The notes under the pieces: model-generated
Database searches by the model: none
Told to the model about the DNA's origin: nothing
Seen by the model: the letters and a program-made list of their open reading frames with translations, nothing else
Position numbers and translations under genes: made by a program
In this document: positions 6,297 to 10,878 of the stretch, piece after piece
How positions within the stretch are numbered: position 1 is the first letter of the stretch
Layout of the letters: each line of letters begins with the position of its first letter
NCBI GenBank assembly: GCA_946479255.1
Contig: CAMLFK010000166.1
Coordinates: 1 to 10,878, forward strand
DNA length: 10,878 bases
Direction of reading: 5' to 3'
Source: an uncultured Oxalobacteraceae bacterium
GTDB taxonomy: Bacteria > Pseudomonadota > Gammaproteobacteria > Burkholderiales > Burkholderiaceae

Positions 6297-8046
6297 ATTT
6301 CAGGACCAGGAATTCGGGGGCGGCCAGTACCATCACCAGCGCGGCATGAATGCGCTTGCGTCGTGTGCTGTCGCTGCCCTTGGCCATGCTGTCGAGCGCA
6401 CCCTGCATCAGGCTCAAGGTGGGTGCCGACAGCTGGCCGGCTGCCAGCAGCAGGTTCACTTCATCGAGTAGTGCGGCGGCATTGTCGGCCAGCGGCAGCA
6501 GGCTGCTGTAATCGCCCTTGACGTCACCCACGCCGCGGCTGACCACTGTCTGCATCCAGTTGACGTAGCCGACCACGGTCGACTCGTTAGTGATCTGGAA
6601 TTCGGGCGCGACCAGGCCGGCGTTGCCGATGGCGCTGTTGGGCGGCACATAGCCGGGCCGAAAAAAGTTGAACACCGTGGCCGAGCGCAGCGGGCTCTGG
6701 CCCAGCCGGGTGCCGGCGTCCGAGGTGTTACCGACTGCCCAGGCATCGCTGGGCGAGGTGGCCTTGAAGGCGCGCGCCCAGGCGGTAAAGCGCAGCACCG
6801 GTTCGCGCAGCTTGCCGAAGCTTGGGTCCTGCGTGCGCGCGGCGCTGCGCGCCTCGTCGTCGAGCAGGATGGCCTTGATGACCGCCTTCAGGTTGCCCTT
6901 CACGCCGGCACTGTCGCTATTAAATACCGTGGCCACCCGCGCCACGTAAGCCGGGCTCGGATTGCTGCACACCAGGCGCTGGATCAGCTGGCGGCTGATG
7001 AAGGGCGCCACATTGGGATGCGCGTAAATGATGTCGAGCGCTTGGGTCAGGGTGGCCAGGCCGTCGCTGCCGGCGGGGATCGTGGTGCCGAGGAAGGTCT
7101 TGGAACCCGTCTCATGGCGGGCCGCGACCAGGGTCATCGGGCGGCGCTTGTAGTCGGGAATCGTCATGTCGCCGCCGGCCACATCGTAGTTCCAGCCGGT
7201 GAACACGCGCGCGAGACCAGTGATGTCGTCCTGGCCGTAGGTCTCTTGCTGCACGCCGCCGACCAGCTTGGGGGTGCCGTCCAGGTTCAGCTGCACCAGG
7301 CCGATGGTAAACAGCTGCATCAGCTCGCGCGCGTAATTCTCGTCGGGCAGGGCGCCGGTGCCCGGGTTGAAGCGGGCGTTGTTGCGGTAGGTGAGGAACT
7401 CGCCCATCGGCGCCGACAGGCTGACCGCCTGCAGCAGGCTGCGGTAGTTACCGAAGGCGTGCGATTCGAGCAGGTCGAGATAGGCGGCGCTTGAAAAGGC
7501 CTTCCAGCCCGACCCTACGAAGCCGGCGATGGCCGTGACGACGATCTCGGACAGTGCCAGCGTGACGCGCTGGCGCAGGGTATCGGGGGAGGCCAGCAGC
7601 TTGCGCCAGATGGCGGCGTCGGCACCGGCCTCGCTGTTCTTATTGAAACTGGCATTGAAGCCGGCGGTGAACAGCCAGTCCCAGCGCGTGGCCGATGGCG
7701 CCACGGCGAACTGCTCGTCGATCCAGCCGGCGTAGCCGAGTGCCTGCACGCGGGCGATCTGTTCGCGCGTGGCGCCCATCGAGGCTTGCGCCAGGAAGCG
7801 CGCGGCGCCCTGTTCGGTGACGAGTTCGGGAGTGGGCATGGGGGGCGGCTCCGAAGCTGGGGCGGGCGTGGGTGTTACCGGCGCGCTGATGGAGGCCGCC
7901 GCGGCACTGCCGCCGCCACCGCAGCCGCTGAGCAGGGCGCCGCTTGCCACGGCGGCGGTGGGAATCGCGCGATGCGGCCATTCCGGGTCGAGCACATAGC
8001 GCGGCGCCGATCGGGTGCTGGCGTTGGCGCGGGCAGCATCTTCCAT
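6295..8046 (-). CDS. DUF1800 family protein, putative lipoprotein
   Basis: This 583-residue protein is a DUF1800 member (COG5267); the family has no established biochemical function. Family features seen: FLAQASMGATREQI (84-97), DENYARELMQLFTIGL (235-250), GLARVFTGWNY (277-287), HPNVAPFISRQLIQRLV (343-359), LREPVLRF (413-420) and ATVFNFFRPGYVPPN (456-470). A short hydrophobic stretch ends in the lipobox-like LLSGC with Cys42, followed by Gly/Ala and Pro-rich linker sequence, so membrane anchoring as a lipoprotein is inferred. The 26-residue stretch before the hydrophobic part is long and not strongly basic, which makes signal peptide recognition less certain. The ATG at 8046 is supported by AGGA eight bases upstream; no other Met lies before the lipobox. 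It is the first gene of the presumed unit DUF1800-DUF1501-phosphodiesterase. Confidence 0.9.
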   Translation of the reverse strand: MEDAARANASTRSAPRYVLDPEWPHRAIPTAAVASGALLSGCGGGGSAAAASISAPVTPTPAPASEPPPMPTPELVTEQGAARFLAQASMGATREQIARVQALGYAGWIDEQFAVAPSATRWDWLFTAGFNASFNKNSEAGADAAIWRKLLASPDTLRQRVTLALSEIVVTAIAGFVGSGWKAFSSAAYLDLLESHAFGNYRSLLQAVSLSAPMGEFLTYRNNARFNPGTGALPDENYARELMQLFTIGLVQLNLDGTPKLVGGVQQETYGQDDITGLARVFTGWNYDVAGGDMTIPDYKRRPMTLVAARHETGSKTFLGTTIPAGSDGLATLTQALDIIYAHPNVAPFISRQLIQRLVCSNPSPAYVARVATVFNSDSAGVKGNLKAVIKAILLDDEARSAARTQDPSFGKLREPVLRFTAWARAFKATSPSDAWAVGNTSDAGTRLGQSPLRSATVFNFFRPGYVPPNSAIGNAGLVAPEFQITNESTVVGYVNWMQTVVSRGVGDVKGDYSSLLPLADNAAALLDEVNLLLAAGQLSAPTLSLMQGALDSMAKGSDSTRRKRIHAALVMVLAAPEFLVLK

Positions 8047-8103
8047 GACGGGTTTCCTGGGGAGTGGGGTACCGGTCTATGGTAGATGATCACGGGCAAC
8101 ACA

Positions 8104-8132
8104 TCTATACACCGTTTGTAAGAAAATGTGAG
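8104..8132 (-). promoter_or_regulatory. Candidate sigma-70 promoter for the DUF1800-DUF1501 unit
   Basis: The minus strand has CTCACA (8132-8127) as a -35 element matching 4 of 6 consensus bases, a 17-base spacer, and TATAGA (8109-8104) as a -10 element matching 4 of 6. Transcription would start near 8097, giving a leader of about 50 bases before the ATG at 8046. The match was made by eye and is modest. Confidence 0.35.
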
Positions 8133-8140
8133 CCAATTGT

Positions 8141-8159
8141 CCGTCTCCTTCAGAGACGG
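8141..8159. repeat. Hairpin CCGTCTC-CTTCA-GAGACGG in the intergenic region
   Basis: This is a perfect 7-bp inverted repeat with a 5-base loop, just upstream of the candidate promoter of the DUF1800 gene. Neither strand shows a T-tract after it, so it is not a classical terminator. It could be an operator for that promoter or the first stem of a plus-strand transcript ending at the hairpin at 8189-8237. Confidence 0.5.
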
Positions 8160-8188
8160 GCCGATCGATGCATTGTTAGCTATGAGGC

Positions 8189-8237
8189 GGTAGCGCAACA
8201 GCGATGCCGGATCGACATCGCCGTTCGCTACCTTTTT
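8189..8237 (+). terminator. Large hairpin with T5 tail, intrinsic-terminator-like on the plus strand
   Basis: GGTAGCG (8189-8195) pairs perfectly with CGCTACC (8226-8232). Inside, AAC pairs with GTT, and GCGATG (8201-8206) with CATCGC (8216-8221), leaving a 9-base loop. This gives about 16 pairs with one bulge and one mismatch. TTTTT follows at 8233-8237. On the plus strand this is a textbook intrinsic terminator shape, yet no plus-strand gene precedes it. On the minus strand it begins just after the large TRAP subunit's TAG stop (8241-8239) but has no T-tract behind it. It may still end or protect that mRNA. Which strand uses it cannot be decided from sequence. Confidence 0.55.
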
Positions 8238-8238
8238 G

Positions 8239-9942
8239 CTACTTCTTTTCTTCCTTCTTGCCAGTCTCGCTATCCTCGTCGCTTGAGAACCGCAGGTCCG
8301 GCGTGGTGTCTTCTTCCGGCTTGGCCGCTTCGCCCTCGGACGGCAGCTGCAGCGCGTCGCTTGCCGGCGCCGGCGCATCGATGCGCAGCTCCAGCTGCTC
8401 CTGCATGTCGACCTTCTTCTCGACCGAGACCAGATTGGGGAAGCCGATGATCAGGCCGACCATGACGATCTGGATCAGCACGAAGGGCACCGCGCCCCAA
8501 TAGATGTCGGAAGTTTTGACAATCTTCGGCGCCACCGAGCGCAGGTAGAACAGCGCGAAGCCGAACGGCGGGTGCATGAAGGAGGTCTGCATGTTCACGC
8601 CCAGCAGCACGCCGAACCAGATCAGGTCGATGCCGAGCTTCTCGGCCACCGGCCCCACCAGCGGCACCAGGATGAAGGCCAGCTCGAAGAAGTCGAGGAA
8701 GAAGGCCAGCACGAAGAACATGATGTTTACGACGATCAGGAAGCCCAGTACGCCGCCGGGAAGGCTGGTCAGCAGGTGCTCGACCCACAGGTCGCCGTTC
8801 ACGCCGCGGAACACCAGCGCGAATACGGTCGAGCCGATCAGGATGAACATCACGAAGCAGGACAGGCGGGTGGTCGAGTTCATCGCCTGGCGCGTGAGCG
8901 ACCAGGACAGGCGGCCATTCATGATCGCCAGGATCATCGCGCCCAGGGCGCCCATGCCGCCGCCTTCGGTCGGGGTCGCGATGCCGACAAAGATGGTGCC
9001 CAGGACCAGGAAGATCAGCGCCAGCGGCGGCACCAGCACGAACACCACGCGCTCGGCCATGCGCGAGAGCAGGCCCATTTTCAGGTAGCGGTTGGCCGCG
9101 GCCAGCAGGAAAGCCATGGCGATGCCGAATACGGCACCGTAAATGCCCAGTTCATCCTTGGCCAGGGCAGGGTGGCTGGCACCCCAGACGTAGGCGAAGG
9201 AATACGACATCATGACCGCGCCGGCCAGCAGCGCCGCCAGCGACATCACGCCGCTGTCGCCGTTCGGCTCGCGCAGGTTGCGCGCTTCCAGCGGCAGGGC
9301 CGGCACCCAGGTCGGCCTGAAGATCGACAGCGCAAGCACATAGCCGGCGTACATCGCGGTCAGGAGCAGGCCGGGCACGAAGGCGGCGCGGTACATATCG
9401 CCCACCGAGCGGCCCAATTGGTCGGCCATCACGATCAGCACCAATGATGGCGGGATGATCTGCGCCAGCGTGCCCGAGGCGGCGATGACGCCGGAGGCGA
9501 TGCGCTTGTCGTAGCCGTAGCGCAGCATCACCGGCAGCGAGATCAGGCCCATCGAAATGACCGAGGCGGCCACCACGCCCGTCGTCGCCGCCAGCAGGGC
9601 GCCCACGAAGATGACGGCGTAAGCCACGCCCCCGCGGATGGGGCCGAACAACTGGCCGATCGTGTCGAGCAGATCCTCGGCCATGCCCGATCGCTCCAGG
9701 ATCAGGCCCATGAAGGTGAAGAAGGGGATCGCCAGCAGCGTGTCGCTGGCCATGATGCCGAAGATGCGGTTGGGGAGGGCTTGCAGAAGCTGCGGCGTCA
9801 GAAGGCCCAGTTCAATGCCGACCCAGCCGAAGAACAAGCCATTGGCCGCGAGTGAAAACGCCACCGGAAAGCCGGAGAGCAGGAAGATCACCAGGGTGCC
9901 GAACATGATCGGCGCCAGGTTCGCGATGAGGAATTGTTCCAT
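8239..9942 (-). CDS. TRAP transporter large permease subunit (DctM/FcbT3-like)
   Basis: This 567-residue inner-membrane protein is the ion-driven transport subunit of a tripartite (TRAP) transporter, most like the mannitol/chloroaromatic (FcbT3, COG4664) branch. Many hydrophobic helices run from residue 6 to about 503. Family segments seen: IFGIMASDTLLAIPFFTFMG (60-79), GTLAQIIPPSLVLIVMA (157-173), GIATPTEGGGMGALGAM (320-336) and NMQTSFMHPPFGFALFYLR (450-468). Ordinary DctM proteins have about 425 residues. The extra length here comes from a middle insertion (about 215-310) with added hydrophobic helices, usual for this branch, and from a charged C-terminal tail of about 60 residues (507-567) rich in Glu, Asp and Lys. 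The substrate cannot be read from sequence; relatives move organic acids. The ATG at 9942 has only a weak GGG upstream. The small subunit gene ends 48 bases upstream and both are probably cotranscribed. Confidence 0.93.
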   Translation of the reverse strand: MEQFLIANLAPIMFGTLVIFLLSGFPVAFSLAANGLFFGWVGIELGLLTPQLLQALPNRIFGIMASDTLLAIPFFTFMGLILERSGMAEDLLDTIGQLFGPIRGGVAYAVIFVGALLAATTGVVAASVISMGLISLPVMLRYGYDKRIASGVIAASGTLAQIIPPSLVLIVMADQLGRSVGDMYRAAFVPGLLLTAMYAGYVLALSIFRPTWVPALPLEARNLREPNGDSGVMSLAALLAGAVMMSYSFAYVWGASHPALAKDELGIYGAVFGIAMAFLLAAANRYLKMGLLSRMAERVVFVLVPPLALIFLVLGTIFVGIATPTEGGGMGALGAMILAIMNGRLSWSLTRQAMNSTTRLSCFVMFILIGSTVFALVFRGVNGDLWVEHLLTSLPGGVLGFLIVVNIMFFVLAFFLDFFELAFILVPLVGPVAEKLGIDLIWFGVLLGVNMQTSFMHPPFGFALFYLRSVAPKIVKTSDIYWGAVPFVLIQIVMVGLIIGFPNLVSVEKKVDMQEQLELRIDAPAPASDALQLPSEGEAAKPEEDTTPDLRFSSDEDSETGKKEEKK

Positions 9943-9990
9943 TTGTACCCGAGTTTATTAAGTGTTATTGGTGCCGGGAGAGGGGATGGT

Positions 9991-10566
9991 TCAGTTGATC
10001 TTGTTGGCGGCCTTGATCGCCTCGATCTCATCGTTCGGCGTCGTCACCTGCTTGGCGAATTCGTGGCCATCGATCATGCCCATCAGGAAAGCGATGCGCT
10101 TGATGATCTCGGAAATCCCCTGCAGGATGAGCAGCGCGAAGGCGAGCGGCACCAGCACCTTGGCCGGCCAGACGATCAGGCCGCCGGCATTGCTCGACAT
10201 TTCGCCGCTCTGGATCGAGATCATGGCAAAGGGGATGCCGTAGTAAAGAATGAGCCCGCAGATCGGCATCAGGAACAGCAGGTAGCCGAACAGGTCGATC
10301 CAGGCCTGGGTACGTTTGGAAAAGCGACCGACGATCACGTCGATGCGCACGTGTTCGTCGCGTTTTAAGGTATGGGCCGAAGCGAGCATGAACATCGCGG
10401 CGTAGAGATACCACTGGATCTCCAGCCAGGCGTTCGAGCTGGTGTTGAATATGTAGCGGATCAGGGCATTGCCGGCGCAGATGAGGACCGCCGCGAGCAG
10501 CGCCCAACTCACCGCCTCGGCGATTTTCTCATTCAGGCCATCGATCAGCCGGGACAATGCCATCAT
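9991..10566 (-). CDS. TRAP transporter small permease subunit (DctQ/FcbT2-like)
   Basis: This 191-residue inner-membrane protein pairs with the large subunit encoded next to it. Four hydrophobic helices are visible at about 20-40, 47-67, 88-113 and 133-160. Markers of the FcbT2-like branch (COG4665) are SNAWLEIQWYLYAAMFMLASAHTLKRDEHVRID split over 44-76 and SGEMSSNAGGLIVWPAK (120-136). The ATG at 10566 is chosen over the adjacent ATG at 10563 because AGGAG (10579-10575) lies 8 bases upstream of the first. The gene begins 36 bases after the argH stop, so read-through from argH is likely unless a promoter hides in argH. No gene for the periplasmic substrate-binding protein lies between argH and the two permease genes, where one might have been expected. 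Confidence 0.92.
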   Translation of the reverse strand: MMALSRLIDGLNEKIAEAVSWALLAAVLICAGNALIRYIFNTSSNAWLEIQWYLYAAMFMLASAHTLKRDEHVRIDVIVGRFSKRTQAWIDLFGYLLFLMPICGLILYYGIPFAMISIQSGEMSSNAGGLIVWPAKVLVPLAFALLILQGISEIIKRIAFLMGMIDGHEFAKQVTTPNDEIEAIKAANKIN

Positions 10567-10602
10567 GGTCGGGTCTCCTCTTGTCTCGATCCGACGGCAG
10601 GT

Positions 10603-10878
10603 CTAGCCGGCCAGCTGGGCGCGCACGCGGGCAATCGCCGCACGCACCTGGTTCGGCGCGGTGCCGCCCACGTGGTCGCGTGCCGCCACCGAGCCTTCCA
10701 GCGTCAGCACGGCGAACACGTCCTCGCCGATCAGCGGCGAGAACTGCTGCAGGGTCGCCAAAGACATCTCCGACAGGTCGCACTTGGCGCTGTCGCAGGC
10801 ACGCACGGCGTGCGCCACGGCTTCGTGGGCATCGCGGAACGGCAGGCCCTTCTTGACCAGGTAGTCGGCCAGGTCGGT
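10603..10878 (-). CDS. argH: Argininosuccinate lyase, C-terminal part (gene continues beyond the window)
   Basis: The last 91 residues of a protein that in full has about 460. ArgH is a cytoplasmic homotetramer that splits argininosuccinate into arginine and fumarate, the last step of arginine synthesis. The segment starts [20 protein letters not shown], a highly conserved ArgH stretch, and continues with VAHAVRACD, the [20 protein letters not shown] region and the C-terminal [20 protein letters not shown] signature. It ends in TAG at 10603. The catalytic parts lie outside the window. The downstream TRAP small subunit gene follows after 36 bases on the same strand, with no terminator hairpin seen between them. 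Confidence 0.95.
   Translation of the reverse strand, partial: TDLADYLVKKGLPFRDAHEAVAHAVRACDSAKCDLSEMSLATLQQFSPLIGEDVFAVLTLEGSVAARDHVGGTAPNQVRAAIARVRAQLAG

Noticed and set aside
5117..6349. Plus-strand open frame of 410 codons opposite the DUF1501 gene
   Set aside because: It is antisense to a well-supported gene with a clear ribosome site; the product is Gly/Arg/Gln-rich with no recognisable motif.
8572..9447. Plus-strand open frame of 291 codons opposite the large TRAP subunit
   Set aside because: The product is His/Gln/Glu-rich antisense of hydrophobic helices. The minus strand encodes a clear DctM-type protein here.

Overview
The window is GC-rich DNA with dense, short-spaced genes. The gene types (a PaaZ-type phenylacetate enzyme, a tandem DUF1800/DUF1501 pair, a PAS-GAF-GGDEF-EAL protein, an FcbT-like TRAP transporter behind argH) suggest a free-living betaproteobacterium, most likely Burkholderiales of the Oxalobacteraceae type (Massilia/Duganella/Janthinobacterium-like). 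That taxonomic guess rests on protein style and gene content only; no rRNA or other marker gene is present.

Layout. Positions 1-1724 (+) hold the 3' five-sixths of paaZ, the bifunctional ring-opening enzyme of aerobic phenylacetyl-CoA degradation. Everything after it lies on the minus strand. Positions 1775-2398 encode a small, lower-GC protein that looks like a stand-alone bacterial RNase A-fold toxin: it has the HT..HVG motif, an Arg 11 residues after the second His, and a C-terminal Thr-x-Tyr-Pro. About 200 bases of relatively AT-rich, palindrome-containing DNA lie upstream of it. Positions 2601-4850 encode a PAS-GAF-GGDEF-EAL protein whose cyclase site is degenerate and whose phosphodiesterase site is complete. 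Positions 4886-8046 hold a translationally coupled pair: a DUF1800 putative lipoprotein followed by a twin-arginine-signal DUF1501 protein. The phosphodiesterase gene starts only 35 bases after the DUF1501 stop, so the three may form one transcription unit (DUF1800, DUF1501, phosphodiesterase).

The 192-base gap at 8047-8238 separates this unit from the next. It holds a plausible minus-strand promoter, a perfect 7-bp hairpin and a large hairpin followed by five T on the plus strand, although no plus-strand gene precedes it. Positions 8239-10566 encode the large (DctM/FcbT3-like) and small (DctQ/FcbT2-like) permease subunits of a TRAP transporter with no substrate-binding protein gene beside them. 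Positions 10603-10878 are the 3' end of argH (argininosuccinate lyase), 36 bases upstream of the small subunit gene.

The most unusual content is the orphan RNase A-like gene with no room for a conventional downstream immunity gene and an A8 tract at its start. Next come the plus-strand terminator-like hairpin that could end an unannotated small RNA, and the linkage of exported DUF1800/DUF1501 proteins to a cyclic-di-GMP phosphodiesterase. No tRNA, rRNA, CRISPR array or insertion sequence was seen.
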